The notes under the pieces were generated by a model that was not told the origin of the DNA, searched no databases, and worked only from the letters and a program-made list of their open reading frames with translations. The position numbers and the translations under genes are program-made. From a bacterium (GTDB taxonomy: Bacteria; SZUA-79; Acidulodesulfobacterales; Acidulodesulfobacteraceae), in NCBI GenBank assembly GCA_021812245.1, contig JAKAOK010000001.1, positions 163,951 through 227,950 on the forward strand: a DNA stretch of 64,000 nt, in the 5' to 3' direction. Shown piece by piece: positions 34,251-44,515 of this stretch (position 1 is the first letter of the stretch; every line of letters starts with the position of its first letter).

Positions 34251-36158
34251 TCAATCTTCGAATTTAACAAGCATAAGCATATAGCACCTCATGCATCTTG
34301 CCGCTTCGTAAACGGCGTCGTCGGAAGTAAAACCTTTCTCCGTTTCCAAAAAATTGCCGATTCGTTTTTCGACTGGCTCCTCGACCTGCTTTGCGGCAGG
34401 ATTTCCGGCAGGAAAATCAGGGTAATCTATTATTTCTTTTTTATCGTACACGCCGATTTTCATAAGCAGTTTTTCAAAAATATCTTCATCGGTGATATTA
34501 AATGCCCCTGTTTTAATATATTCGTCTATTCTTCTAGCCGCATTTTTGCCGTCCCTATTGGAATCAACTATGCTTATAGGGCCGGTCATTGCATCTCCGC
34601 CTGCAAAAACTCCGGGCATATCCGTCATATGAGTATATTCGTCCACGGCTATAGTTTTGCCTTTTTCGGTTTTAATTTCAGGCGCATCTTTTAAAAAATC
34701 AAGCTCTGAAATCTGCCCTACCGCCATTATAAAGGAATCGCAATCCATATCGAATTCGCTTCCGGGGATTTCTATAGGGCTTCTTCTCCCGCTTGCATCC
34801 GGCACTCCAAGCTCCATCTTAACGCATCTTAATCCTTTTACCTTTCCGTTTTCCTGAAGTACGGAAACCGGGTTCGTTAAAAATTCAAACTTTACCCCTT
34901 CTTTTATGGCCGTATCTATTTCATAGGGCGCGGCCGGCATCTGCTCTCTTGCCCTCCTGTATGCGACTACGACCTCTTTATATCCTAATCTTACCGCCGT
35001 TCTGCAGCAATCCATAGCAACGTTGCCGCCGCCTTCTATAATAATTTTCTTGCCGACTTCTACTTTATTTCCCAGAACAACGTCTCTCAAAAATTTTACG
35101 CCCTCATAAAAGCCTTTTAAATTATCGTTTTCTCCCGGCAATCCTATATTTTGTCCTTTATGAGCGCCTACGGCGAGATAAACCGCTTTAAAACCGTCGT
35201 TAAATAAATCGTTTATGTTGAAATCTACGCCTAATCTTTTGTTTAACTCATAATCTATGCCTGTTGAAAGTATATAGCCTATTTCTTTATCTAATATTTC
35301 CTGCGTAAGCCGGTATCTCGGAATACCTACCGTCATCATTCCGCCTAATACTGGAAGAGCCTCGAATATAACAGGCTTATAACCCATCAAACGAAGATAG
35401 TATGCACAGCTTAAGCCTGCCGGACCCGAACCTATTACGGCAACTTTAATTCCGTTGTCTTTTATGTTAAAAACCGGCCTTATATCGGAATAAAATTCGT
35501 TATCCGCGGCAAATCTTCTTATTAGACATATTTGAATAGGCTCATCGACATTTGCCCTTCTGCAGTTATCCTGGCATGGATGAAAACAGCTTCTTCCTAG
35601 TATAGCCGCAAGAGGGGTGTTCCTTCTGGCGGATTCCAGCGCGTCTTCGTAGCGTCCGTCCCTCACCCTTTCTATCCAGTTAGGTATGTCTAACTTTGAC
35701 GGACAGCCGTTAATGCACGGAGCAGTTACTTTTACTATATATTTGCTTCTTGGTATTATTTCTTTAGCCGTTATAGCATTAACGAACTCGTCTCTAAAAT
35801 TTTCTATTAATTCCGTAACGGCTTTTGGACCTATACTGCCCACGGTGCATTTAGATGCCGACAAAATCCATCCGCATTGATGCATAAGCCTATCTATATC
35901 AGATACTTCGCTCTTGCCGCTGCACATATTTTCGAGTATTTCGCTTGCGACCGACGTTCCGATTCTGCAGGGAATACATACTCCGCAGGAAAGCTTTTGC
36001 AGTTCCTGCATATAACACCTTGCAATATCCACTTTATTGTCGTTATCGTCCAGCAAAGCAACGCCTTTCCAGTTAAGGACGGAAGTTATTTTTTTATACC
36101 CCGAACGCTCAAATGCACTTAAATCTAACTTTGAACCAATTTTATCTATAATTTTCAT
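34251..36158 (-). CDS. NuoF C-terminal Fe-S domain fused to GltD-like NAD(P)H flavoprotein
   Basis: The 635-residue protein sits where nuoE and nuoF normally lie. Residues about 50-125 match the C-terminal NuoF domain with N3-cluster cysteines C58, C61, C64 and C104 (SCGVCIPCRIGT...SKCTVGSIG). The FMN/NADH Rossmann domain of NuoF and the whole of NuoE are absent. Residues about 140-580 resemble the glutamate synthase small subunit: Fe-S cysteines C148, C152, C191, C195 and C199, FAD motif GSGPAG (243-248), and nucleotide motif EGGGNVAMDCCRTA near 365 with YRRAREQMP. It ends with AARCMRCY. It probably feeds complex I from NAD(P)H through FAD. NADPH or ferredoxin input is possible. Confidence 0.9.
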   Translation of the reverse strand: MKIIDKIGSKLDLSAFERSGYKKITSVLNWKGVALLDDNDNKVDIARCYMQELQKLSCGVCIPCRIGTSVASEILENMCSGKSEVSDIDRLMHQCGWILSASKCTVGSIGPKAVTELIENFRDEFVNAITAKEIIPRSKYIVKVTAPCINGCPSKLDIPNWIERVRDGRYEDALESARRNTPLAAILGRSCFHPCQDNCRRANVDEPIQICLIRRFAADNEFYSDIRPVFNIKDNGIKVAVIGSGPAGLSCAYYLRLMGYKPVIFEALPVLGGMMTVGIPRYRLTQEILDKEIGYILSTGIDYELNKRLGVDFNINDLFNDGFKAVYLAVGAHKGQNIGLPGENDNLKGFYEGVKFLRDVVLGNKVEVGKKIIIEGGGNVAMDCCRTAVRLGYKEVVVAYRRAREQMPAAPYEIDTAIKEGVKFEFLTNPVSVLQENGKVKGLRCVKMELGVPDASGRRSPIEIPGSEFDMDCDSFIMAVGQISELDFLKDAPEIKTEKGKTIAVDEYTHMTDMPGVFAGGDAMTGPISIVDSNRDGKNAARRIDEYIKTGAFNITDEDIFEKLLMKIGVYDKKEIIDYPDFPAGNPAAKQVEEPVEKRIGNFLETEKGFTSDDAVYEAARCMRCYMLMLVKFED

Positions 36159-36173
36159 GTCTTATTTTACCTG

Positions 36174-37373
36174 TTACCTGTCCACTTCTCCAAGCAATAT
36201 ATCTACGCTTCCCATAATCGCTATCAAATCTGCCACCAGATACCCCTTGGCCATTTTATTCAACGCGCTTATATTGCAAAACGACGGCGGCCTTACTCTC
36301 ATTCTGTACGGAAAAGCCGAACCGTCCGATACCATATAAAAACCTAATTCTCCTCTAGGATTTTCTATAGAAACGTAAACCTCTCCTTTAGGAGGCTTTA
36401 TGCCCTCCATTCCGTATTTAAAAAGAGAAATCATCCCTTCCATAGTCGTTAACGCTCTCTTCTTGGGAGGAATAACGTATTCGGGATATTCGTCGTAACT
36501 TAAATATTCTCCTTCCGGAACATTCTCTATAGCCTGCGAAATTATTTTAAGGCTCTGCCTCATTTCTTCCATTCTGACTAAATACCTATCGTAAACGTCT
36601 CCCGTTTCTCCCGTCGGTATTTCAAAATCGAAATCTTCATAACGCGAATAAGGGTTTGCTTTTCTGACGTCGTATTTTATTCCGCTTCCTCTGAGCGACG
36701 GTCCGGTTAATGCAAAATTTATAGCATCTTCGGCAGAAATTATTCCTAAATTTTTAGTCCTTTCTAACCATATTTTATTTTTTGTAAGCAGAGCTTCATA
36801 CTCGGCGATTTTATCCGGAAAAATTTTAATAAAGCTCCTTGTTTTGTCGAAAAAATCTTTATGCACGTCCATTGCAAGACCGCCTACGCGGTAAAAGGAA
36901 GGGGTCATTCTAGCGCCCGTAACCGTTTCTATTATGTCTAATATAAGTTCTCTTTCGCGGAAGCAATATAAAAACTCGGTCAATGCGCCGAGATCTACGG
37001 CATGCGTCGCAAGCCATACAAGATGAGAACTTATCCTTGTAAATTCCGCAAGAATAACCCTCACGTATTCGGCTCTTTTAGGAGCTTTAACTCCGCAGAG
37101 TTTTTCCACCGCAAGGATATAACCAAGATTATTGGAAGCTCCGGAAACATAGTCCATTCTGTCGGTAATAGTTTCCGCCTGGTGGTATGTCCTGAATTCC
37201 GCAAACTTTTCCATCCCGGTATGTAGATAACCTATTATAGGCTCGGCATTAATAACGGTTTCTCCGTCCAGTTGGACTAAGACCCTCAGAACGCCGTGGG
37301 TAGCAGGGTGCGAAGGGCCGATGTTTAACGCAAACTTATCCGTTTCTATGAGAAAATCTTTATATTCGAACAT
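36174..37373 (-). CDS. nuoD: NADH-quinone oxidoreductase subunit D
   Basis: The 399-residue 49-kDa-type subunit starts with the conserved NIGPSHPATHGVLR and has YLHTGMEKFAE near the quinone site and the closing IAIMGSVDILLGEVDR. It forms the quinone cavity with NuoB. It is separate from NuoC (23 bp), not fused. Confidence 0.97.
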   Translation of the reverse strand: MFEYKDFLIETDKFALNIGPSHPATHGVLRVLVQLDGETVINAEPIIGYLHTGMEKFAEFRTYHQAETITDRMDYVSGASNNLGYILAVEKLCGVKAPKRAEYVRVILAEFTRISSHLVWLATHAVDLGALTEFLYCFRERELILDIIETVTGARMTPSFYRVGGLAMDVHKDFFDKTRSFIKIFPDKIAEYEALLTKNKIWLERTKNLGIISAEDAINFALTGPSLRGSGIKYDVRKANPYSRYEDFDFEIPTGETGDVYDRYLVRMEEMRQSLKIISQAIENVPEGEYLSYDEYPEYVIPPKKRALTTMEGMISLFKYGMEGIKPPKGEVYVSIENPRGELGFYMVSDGSAFPYRMRVRPPSFCNISALNKMAKGYLVADLIAIMGSVDILLGEVDR

Positions 37374-37396
37374 CGTTAAAATAGTTTTTAATATTG

Positions 37397-37927
37397 TTAT
37401 ATTTTTTCTAACTCTATATATCCAGGGGCATCCATTTTAATTTCTTCGGGCTCCGGTCTTTTTCTCAAAGGATAATCTTTAAGAAGCGGGTGTCCGTCCC
37501 AGTCGTCCGGGTTCAATATTCTTTTTAAATCAGGGTGGTTTTTAAATTTCAGCCCGAACATATCATATACCTCTCTTTCAAACCAGTCGGCAGAATTATA
37601 AACGGACGTTAAACTTGGGTACTCCGTTTCATCGGCTTTACTTGCGGCCTTGATAAAAACCCTGAAATTATTTTTTATCGAATAGAAATTATAAATTACT
37701 TCTATTCTTTCGGTCTTTTTCGGATAATCTACGGCAAATAAATCCGACAGCATATCAAACTCTAATCTGGAATCTGTTTTTAAAAATACCGCAAATTCTA
37801 GTAAATCTTCTTTTTTAATCTGTATATGCACGTCTCCGTTAATAGCATCCGAAACAATAATTGATTTAGACATAGATTCTTTAATAACGGTTAACGCGAA
37901 CATTACATCCATATTGTCGGAGTTCAT
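37397..37927 (-). CDS. nuoC: NADH-quinone oxidoreductase subunit C
   Basis: The 176-residue 30-kDa-type subunit has the family signature [27 protein letters not shown] and [11 protein letters not shown]. It packs against NuoD in the peripheral arm. It lies 34 bp after nuoB. Confidence 0.97.
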   Translation of the reverse strand: MNSDNMDVMFALTVIKESMSKSIIVSDAINGDVHIQIKKEDLLEFAVFLKTDSRLEFDMLSDLFAVDYPKKTERIEVIYNFYSIKNNFRVFIKAASKADETEYPSLTSVYNSADWFEREVYDMFGLKFKNHPDLKRILNPDDWDGHPLLKDYPLRKRPEPEEIKMDAPGYIELEKI

Positions 37928-37961
37928 TTAGTTTAAATATACATATTTATAATTATTATAT

Positions 37962-38456
37962 TTACCTTAGAATTTTAGGAGGCTCTTCATGTTTCAGCGT
38001 CCCTTTTTCTATCTTTTCCTGAAGCTTCACTATGCCGTAAATCAGGGCTTCCGGTCTTGGAGGACAGCCCGGCACATAAACATCGACGGGAATTATTCTA
38101 TCGACGCCCTGGACTATGCTGTAAACGTTAAATAGTCCTCCCGATGAAGCGCAGTCGCCCATTGCGATAACCCATTTTGGATTAGGCATCTGGTCGTAAA
38201 TCCTTTTAACCATAGGGGCCATTTTATATGAAACCCTGCCGGATACGATAATTAAATCTGCCTGCCTTGGGCTTGACCTGAATATTAATCCTAATCTGTC
38301 GAAATCGTATCTTGAAGAAGCAACGGTCATCATTTCAATAGCACAACATGCCAAGCCGAAAGTTGCAGGCCATATAGACCATTTTCTGCCCCAGGAAACT
38401 ATTTTATCTAAAGAAGCGGTAATGATATTATCGCCTAAATGCTCTTCTATTCCCAT
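37962..38456 (-). CDS. nuoB: NADH-quinone oxidoreductase subunit B
   Basis: The 164-residue subunit holds cluster N2, the electron donor to quinone. Ligands are the tandem cysteines of [10 protein letters not shown], the Cys of GDCASSGG and the Cys of [10 protein letters not shown]. Its 5' end overlaps nuoA by 10 bp. Confidence 0.97.
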   Translation of the reverse strand: MGIEEHLGDNIITASLDKIVSWGRKWSIWPATFGLACCAIEMMTVASSRYDFDRLGLIFRSSPRQADLIIVSGRVSYKMAPMVKRIYDQMPNPKWVIAMGDCASSGGLFNVYSIVQGVDRIIPVDVYVPGCPPRPEALIYGIVKLQEKIEKGTLKHEEPPKILR

Positions 38457-38800
38457 TTGAGCGCCCCCTTAAGCCAGACATACATTAAACCTAAAACTAA
38501 TATTATAATAAAAAAGAACATTTCGATAAAACCTAAAAACCCTAATTTAGAAAAAATTACCGCCCATGGAAATAAAAAAAGAGCTTCTATATCGAAGAGA
38601 AGAAAAAAAATGGCGATAAGATAGAACTTAATATCAAATCTTACATGCGGTTCTCCGACAGGCTCTATACCGCATTCATAGGCCTTTAGCTTTCCTGATT
38701 CAAAAGTTTTTTTCCCTATGAAATTAGAGGCTATAATAGTAAATACGGCAAATAAAATTGCTACCGCAAGCATTATAAGAATAGGCAGAAAAGAATTCAA
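38447..38800 (-). CDS. nuoA: NADH-quinone oxidoreductase subunit A
   Basis: The 117-residue, three-helix subunit has the conserved [44 protein letters not shown] core. The start is a TTG with GGAG five bases upstream. It is the first gene of the complex I operon. Confidence 0.96.
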   Translation of the reverse strand: MNSFLPILIMLAVAILFAVFTIIASNFIGKKTFESGKLKAYECGIEPVGEPHVRFDIKFYLIAIFFLLFDIEALFLFPWAVIFSKLGFLGFIEMFFFIIILVLGLMYVWLKGALKWE

Positions 38801-38831
38801 AAAAACTCCTTCAATTTTTATAATTTTATAT

Positions 38832-38870
38832 TATGATATGAAATATATCATATGAATCCGGCTTAATCAA
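38832..38870 (-). promoter_or_regulatory. Predicted complex I operon promoter with palindrome over the -10
   Basis: On the minus strand TTGATT (38865-38870), a 17-bp spacer and TATATT (38842-38847) make a sigma-70-like promoter about 40 bp upstream of nuoA. The -10 lies inside a perfect inverted repeat, TATGATAT (38832-38839) and ATATCATA (38845-38852), which could be an operator. Confidence 0.5.
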
Positions 38871-38961
38871 TAAAAATATCGCGCCCAAAAAAAAAAATCC
38901 TGATTCAAAAGTTTTTTATAAGTTCTAATATTGAATAATACTGTCTTCCCGCGAAAGCGAT

Positions 38962-39008
38962 ATTTCCATCCTTGTTTATCAAAGCATGTCTTTTATACGG
39001 ATGGAAAT
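38962..39008. repeat. 10-bp inverted repeat between pepA and nuoA
   Basis: ATTTCCATCC (38962-38971) and GGATGGAAAT (38999-39008) are perfect inverted copies 27 bases apart. It lies beyond the pepA stop and before the nuo promoter, so it may be a terminator stem or mRNA-processing element. No T-tract is obvious. Confidence 0.4.
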
Positions 39009-39047
39009 GCCAGAATATAAAATCCTAAATCGGGATTTGGGTCGTCG

Positions 39048-40598
39048 TTAAATTTTATGCTGATTTAGATAGTAAAGCAAAGTTCTGGTTCCGACCCCGG
39101 TACCCCCCTTAGGGTTATAGGCAAAACCTGTCTTGGTAAAAGCCGGACCGGCTATATCTATATGACACCATTTAATTTTATCGGATACGAATTCTTCGAG
39201 GAACATCCCCGCGGTAATAGCCCCGCCATATCTGTTTCCTACGTTTTTTAAATCTGCTATAGAACTTGAAAGTTTTTCTTTCATATTGTCGTCGAAAGGA
39301 AGTTCCCACATTCTTTCGCCGGAAATTTGACCGGTAGATATAATGCTATTTATCAAATCTTTATCGTTCCCCATAACGCCGGAAGTATATTCCCCGAGCG
39401 CAACCACGCATGCGCCGGTCAACGTTGCAAGGTCTATTATTTCATCCGCTTCGAGGTTAGAAGCAAAGGTTAAAGCATCCGCCAGCGTCAGTCTGCCTTC
39501 CGCATCGGTATTCTCTATCTCGATAGTTTTTCCGTTAAGCGCCTTAACCACATCGTCCGGTCTCTGTGCGCCTCCGTCGGGCATATTTTCGCATGCGGCT
39601 ATAATGCCGTGAACTTCCAAATTTATATCAAAGTCTTGAATGTATTTCATTATTCCCAGAACTGCGCATGCTCCGGATTTATCGGATTTCATAGTCGTCA
39701 TAAAATCCGCCGGTTTTAAGGAAAGTCCCCCGCTGTCGAATGTTATCCCCTTGCCGATAATCGCAATTTTTTTATTTTTTTTATTTTTTGATTTGTTTCG
39801 AGGTTTATAAGTCAGATGAATAAATCTCGGCGGGTTTTTCGACCCCTGGCCGACTCCATAAAAAGCGTTCATTCCTTTTTTTACTATGTCCTTTTCGCCG
39901 AATATCTCGCAATCCATATTCTTTTTGGTAGATATCTCTCTCGCAATACCGGCTAAGTATTCCGGAGTAACGACATTACCCGGTTCATTTACTATATCCC
40001 GCGCAAAATTAGCCGCAAGGGAAGTTTTTTTACCGAATTCAAAACCTTCTTCCACCGTATTTATTATATCTTTGGTTATTTTTAAACCGTTAAAATAAAT
40101 GCTTATGGTTTCCGGATAGATAATTTTATTATTGTTTTTTTCTTTGTCGTTAGTAACATATTTTTTAAATTCGTATAACCCCAGTTCGACTCCTTCCGCA
40201 ACAGATGCGGATAAATAAAACAGGCCGCTCTTTACATAATATTCTTTATGCAATTCGGGAATTATAAAAATTATGTCTTTAATTTTATTTGTTCTGGCTA
40301 TTTTTGAAGAACCGGATATAAAATTTCTCAGAGCATCGTAATCAAACTTGTCTTTTTTATCCAAACCATACACCAATGAATAAAACGGAGATTCAATAAT
40401 TATATTTTTTCCTTTTTTTGCCTTAAAATCCAGCTGTTTTATTCTTTTATAAATAAAATCGAATTCCTTAAGATTTTTATTTTGCAGGAAAATATTTTCT
40501 TCGTTTTGAAAAACTCCAAAGACAAAAATACGGCCAAATTCTTTTACTCTTTTTTCACTTAAAGTTTTTTCTATAGAATCTAACAATTTAAACTTCAA
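39048..40598 (-). CDS. pepA: Leucyl aminopeptidase (M17)
   Basis: The 516-residue protein has the M17 metal site motif NTDAEGRLTLADAL and the earlier IIGKGITFDSGGLSLKPADFM with metal ligands Asp and Lys. It removes N-terminal residues from peptides. The TTG start has a GGAGG site eight bases upstream. It follows acs by 55 bp. Confidence 0.95.
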   Translation of the reverse strand: MKFKLLDSIEKTLSEKRVKEFGRIFVFGVFQNEENIFLQNKNLKEFDFIYKRIKQLDFKAKKGKNIIIESPFYSLVYGLDKKDKFDYDALRNFISGSSKIARTNKIKDIIFIIPELHKEYYVKSGLFYLSASVAEGVELGLYEFKKYVTNDKEKNNNKIIYPETISIYFNGLKITKDIINTVEEGFEFGKKTSLAANFARDIVNEPGNVVTPEYLAGIAREISTKKNMDCEIFGEKDIVKKGMNAFYGVGQGSKNPPRFIHLTYKPRNKSKNKKNKKIAIIGKGITFDSGGLSLKPADFMTTMKSDKSGACAVLGIMKYIQDFDINLEVHGIIAACENMPDGGAQRPDDVVKALNGKTIEIENTDAEGRLTLADALTFASNLEADEIIDLATLTGACVVALGEYTSGVMGNDKDLINSIISTGQISGERMWELPFDDNMKEKLSSSIADLKNVGNRYGGAITAGMFLEEFVSDKIKWCHIDIAGPAFTKTGFAYNPKGGTGVGTRTLLYYLNQHKI

Positions 40599-40653
40599 AT
40601 TAAAATCCTCCGTTATTTTTAAATTTATAATATAAAGTAGCCTATTCGACAGT

Positions 40654-42588
40654 TTAATCTTCTTCTATCGTAGATAAATCGCCTTCGTCTATTCCCATTT
40701 CCCTCGCCTTTAAAACCCTCCTCATAATCTTTCCGCTTCTGGTTTTAGGAAGAGAATCCACAAATTCTATTTCGTCCGGTTTTGCAATAGGTCCTAAAGT
40801 TTTTCCGACATTTACCTTAATATCGTCAGAAAGGGCATCGCTTTTTTCGACATTAGGTTTTAAAACCACAAAGGCTTTAATGGAATTGCCTTTAATGTCG
40901 TGCGGCTTTCCTATAACGGCGGATTCGGCTACAGATTCATGGGTTATTATGGCGCTTTCTATCTCTGCCGTCCCCAGCCTGTATCCGGAAACTTTTATTA
41001 CGTCGTCTATCCTGCCCATAACGTAAAAATATCCGTCCTCATCGCGCTTTGCAGTATCGCCCGCAAGATATACCCCGTTAAATTTAGAAAAATAAGTTTC
41101 TTTGTATCTGTTTTCATCTTTATAAATAGTTCTCATCATTGCGGGCCATGGCTTCTTGACTACAAGATAGCCACCTTTGCCTGCTTTCACGCTTTTACCG
41201 TTTTCGTCGAATATATCCGCATCTATTCCAAAAAAAGGCTTTCCGCACGAGCCGGGCTTTAAAGACATCGTAGGAACGGGTGTTATTAAAAACATCCCCG
41301 ATTCCGTCTGCCACCATGTATCCATTATAGGACATTTTTCCTTGCCGATATGCTTGTAATACCAGCGCCAGACTTCGGGATTTATGGGCTCGCCTACGCT
41401 TCCTAATATTTTAAGAGAGCTAAGATTATGCCTGTTAGGCCAATTCTCGCCGAATCTCATAACTCCTCTCACCGCCGTAGGGGATGTATAAAAAATATTA
41501 ACCCCGTGTTTTTCAACGATTCTCCACCATCTATCTGGATAAGGATAATAAGGCGAACCTTCGACCATAAGCGTCGTCGCCCCGTTAATTAAAGGCCCGT
41601 ATATAATGTACGAATGGCCGGTTATCCAGCCGGGATCGGCGGCACACCAGTAAGTATCGTTGTCTTTAATATTAAAAACATACTTCGAGGTTATATAAGT
41701 ACCCACGGAATATCCCCCGTGAACATGAAGAATTCCTTTCGGTTTGCCGGTAGTTCCCGATGTGTAAAGTATAAAAAGAGGATCCTCTGAATCAAGTTCT
41801 TCGGTTTTTAAATACGGATTGGCTATCGGCAGTTTCATAAGCTCGTCATAATAAAAATCTCTGGACGTATCCATGGCAACTTCTTTGCAGGTTCTTTTTA
41901 CCACGATGACGGTTTGAACCACCGGAGCTTTAGTGGCCGCTTCATCCGCTATTTTTTTAAGTTCTACGACCTTTCCTCCCCTTAAAGCGCCGTCCGCGGT
42001 AATAAGCAGTTTGCTCTGCGCATCGAGTATTCTATCCTTCAACGCCAAAGCCGAAAACCCGGCATATACCACGCTGTGGATTGCCCCTATCTTTGCGCAT
42101 GCAAGCATGCTTATGGCAATTTCGGGTATATTCGGAAGATATATCGTAACGGTATCGCCTTTTTTTATCCCGAAACTTTTAAGAACGTTTGCAAACTTAT
42201 TGACCTCTTTATATAAAGAAAAATAAGTGTAAACTCTTTCGCTGCCGTCCTCCCCTTCCCATATTATAGCAAGCTTGTTTTTGCGGAATGTAGTTATATG
42301 CCTGTCTAAGGCGTTATGAACGATATTGGTTTTTCCTCCCGTAAACCACTTATAAAAAGGCGGATCGGACGAGTCCAAAACCTTGTCCCAGAGCTTAAAC
42401 CAGTCTAACTGTTTTGCCGTCTCGCCCCAGAATTTCTCGTTTTCTTTTATAGAATAATCATACAGCTTGTCATAGTCGTCCACATAACTGTTTTTTACCG
42501 TTTCCTTTGAAGGAACATAGATATCTTTTGTATTCGCCAAACTATCGAAAGTTGACTTGCGCGAAGCCGATGCTTCATGATTTTCCAA
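40654..42588 (-). CDS. acs: Acetyl-CoA synthetase (AMP-forming)
   Basis: The 644-residue protein makes acetyl-CoA from acetate, ATP and CoA through acetyl-AMP. Motifs are the P-loop-like YTSGTTGKPKGILHVHGGY, TWWQTESGMF, YLAGDTAKRDEDGYFYVMGRIDD and the acyl-lysine site PKTRSGKIMRR. The TTG start has GGAGG eight bases upstream. It lies between the chemoreceptor and pepA in one direction. Confidence 0.97.
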   Translation of the reverse strand: MENHEASASRKSTFDSLANTKDIYVPSKETVKNSYVDDYDKLYDYSIKENEKFWGETAKQLDWFKLWDKVLDSSDPPFYKWFTGGKTNIVHNALDRHITTFRKNKLAIIWEGEDGSERVYTYFSLYKEVNKFANVLKSFGIKKGDTVTIYLPNIPEIAISMLACAKIGAIHSVVYAGFSALALKDRILDAQSKLLITADGALRGGKVVELKKIADEAATKAPVVQTVIVVKRTCKEVAMDTSRDFYYDELMKLPIANPYLKTEELDSEDPLFILYTSGTTGKPKGILHVHGGYSVGTYITSKYVFNIKDNDTYWCAADPGWITGHSYIIYGPLINGATTLMVEGSPYYPYPDRWWRIVEKHGVNIFYTSPTAVRGVMRFGENWPNRHNLSSLKILGSVGEPINPEVWRWYYKHIGKEKCPIMDTWWQTESGMFLITPVPTMSLKPGSCGKPFFGIDADIFDENGKSVKAGKGGYLVVKKPWPAMMRTIYKDENRYKETYFSKFNGVYLAGDTAKRDEDGYFYVMGRIDDVIKVSGYRLGTAEIESAIITHESVAESAVIGKPHDIKGNSIKAFVVLKPNVEKSDALSDDIKVNVGKTLGPIAKPDEIEFVDSLPKTRSGKIMRRVLKAREMGIDEGDLSTIEED

Positions 42589-42614
42589 ATAATATTCCTC
42601 CTTTCTTAATAAAT

Positions 42615-44402
42615 TTAATATTTAAACTTTTTCAATATGCCTATCAATATTTCAAGCTCTCCGTAAATCGATGCCGCTTCCTTGGCGGTATTCGAAGATT
42701 TTTCGGAATTAGATACCGAAAGGCCGGATACCGCTTCAATATTCTGGGATATCTCGTTGGTTGCCGCGGTCTGCTCTTCCGATGCGGCGGCTATCGAACT
42801 AATCTGGTCGGTTAAACTAAGTATGCTTTTTTCTATGCCGTCTAAAGATTCGCCTGCCCTTGAAGCGTAACCCACGGACAAATCGACCTCGCTCGTCGTT
42901 TTATCCATAGATGTTTTAGTATCCTGCGTGCTCTGTTGCATTGTTTGAACCTTGGATGCTATTTCTTTGGTAGCTTTAACGGTTCTTTCGGCTAATTTCC
43001 TTACTTCGTCGGCTACTACGGCAAATCCCCTGCCGGATTCTCCCGCACGGGCGGCTTCTATCGCGGCGTTAAGGGCGAGCAGATTGGTCTGGTCCGCTAT
43101 ATCGTTTATCACCGAAATGATTTCGCCTATTTCGAAAGAGCTTTTTTCTAATCCGCTTATAAGACCGCCTAACTGCTTGGTAAGAACAGCGACGTTTTTA
43201 ATGCCTGAAATAGATTTTTCGACTATATCGAAACCGTCTTTGGCACTGTCCGACGCTTCTTTTGCGATAGAACTTACATTCTGGGTATTCTTGGCAATCT
43301 CTTTAATAGTCTGGGACATTTCTTCGGAAGCCGCGGCTACGTGAGTGGCAATTTCCGCCTGTTCCTGCGCTTTGCCGCTGATTTCATCCACATGTCCTTC
43401 TATGGAGGTGCTGACATCGACGATAGTCATCGCCTCTTCCATGATGGATTTTACTATTTCCCTGATATCGATAATGAATTTATTAAATTCGTCGACGACC
43501 GAGGTTATCTCGTCGTAAACAGAATTTTTATAAACGTAACATTTTTTACAGACATGCTCTCCTTTTTTGCCAAAGCGCTCTATCTGCTTGTCCCAGCATC
43601 TCGGTCCCAGTTCGTCTTCTTTAAGCATGCAATTTTTATGGCGTTTGACGATAATTACCGGCTTATCGAAACAATCCATGGGAATTAATTTGCTTAAATC
43701 TCCTTCGCCTTTCGATATATCCCTAACCTTGTGATAAAAAACGGTTATAGGTTTGATAAAAGCCTGTTTAAGTACAATATATATTATTATAATGGCTAGA
43801 ATAACAAGTATGATTTGGGAAATAATAATATTTTTCATAAAAATATTCGAAGAGTTTACGGAATTTTTAAGAGAATAAATAAGTTCGACTCCGCCGAGAA
43901 CGGTTCCTGCCTTAACCGCGTGGCACATAAGACAGTCTATGCCGCGAGACGCCTTTTCCGCTATGAAAGGAACCCCTACCTTTAAATATTTCTGACCGTT
44001 TTTTTCGTAAACTCTTGTTATCTCCTTGTTAGATGCAAGTATTTCTTTGTCGAAGTTCGACGTCGGAACTTCCTGCTTTAAACCTGCGCCAGATTCTTTA
44101 TCGACCAAATTTCCCCTTACCACTTTAAAATACTTAATTCCTTTAATTTTCCGGTATATGCCGAATAACTGCCTCCTGTCCGATTTATTGGCTATCGTGC
44201 CGTTAAGCATCATGTCGTTCATACCGGACAGCATCGTTTTTGCCGTAACGACGGCATCTGACGACGTTGTTTTTATGGACATTTTGTTCTGGTAAAGTAC
44301 TGCATACCATGTCAAAAACGATAACATTACGATTAAAATGAAAAAAATCGAAGAAAGTAGTTTGAACTTAATCGAAACTTTTTTTATTTTTGAAAAGTTC
44401 AT
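42615..44402 (-). CDS. Methyl-accepting chemotaxis protein with haem-c periplasmic sensor and Cys-rich linker
   Basis: The 595-residue receptor has two membrane helices (about 15-36 and 191-212) enclosing a periplasmic domain with a single c-type haem site CLMCH (157-161), as in Tll0287-like sensors. After a short HAMP-like segment, a cysteine-rich stretch (C244, C258, C269, C285, C288, with RCW and CKKC) resembles a two-CW-type metal domain. The cytoplasmic signalling region has the hairpin [19 protein letters not shown] with [18 protein letters not shown]. It probably senses redox state, O2 or NO. The ribosome site is a run of eight G. It lies 113 bp after the NtrC-type gene. Confidence 0.93.
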   Translation of the reverse strand: MNFSKIKKVSIKFKLLSSIFFILIVMLSFLTWYAVLYQNKMSIKTTSSDAVVTAKTMLSGMNDMMLNGTIANKSDRRQLFGIYRKIKGIKYFKVVRGNLVDKESGAGLKQEVPTSNFDKEILASNKEITRVYEKNGQKYLKVGVPFIAEKASRGIDCLMCHAVKAGTVLGGVELIYSLKNSVNSSNIFMKNIIISQIILVILAIIIIYIVLKQAFIKPITVFYHKVRDISKGEGDLSKLIPMDCFDKPVIIVKRHKNCMLKEDELGPRCWDKQIERFGKKGEHVCKKCYVYKNSVYDEITSVVDEFNKFIIDIREIVKSIMEEAMTIVDVSTSIEGHVDEISGKAQEQAEIATHVAAASEEMSQTIKEIAKNTQNVSSIAKEASDSAKDGFDIVEKSISGIKNVAVLTKQLGGLISGLEKSSFEIGEIISVINDIADQTNLLALNAAIEAARAGESGRGFAVVADEVRKLAERTVKATKEIASKVQTMQQSTQDTKTSMDKTTSEVDLSVGYASRAGESLDGIEKSILSLTDQISSIAAASEEQTAATNEISQNIEAVSGLSVSNSEKSSNTAKEAASIYGELEILIGILKKFKY

Positions 44403-44515
44403 ATATAGCCCCCCCCTATAGATTAGTTAAACATTAAATTGAAAATAAGCCGCCGCATTATCGCAATGGTTTTTATTAATTTTAAATCAATCAATTAAAT
44501 AAATAAATAAAATAA

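Noticed and set aside
44403..44515. AT-rich stretch with AAATA-type tandem units before the chemoreceptor as an origin-like element
   Set aside because: It is short, has no DnaA-box-like repeats and is better read as a leader or intergenic spacer.
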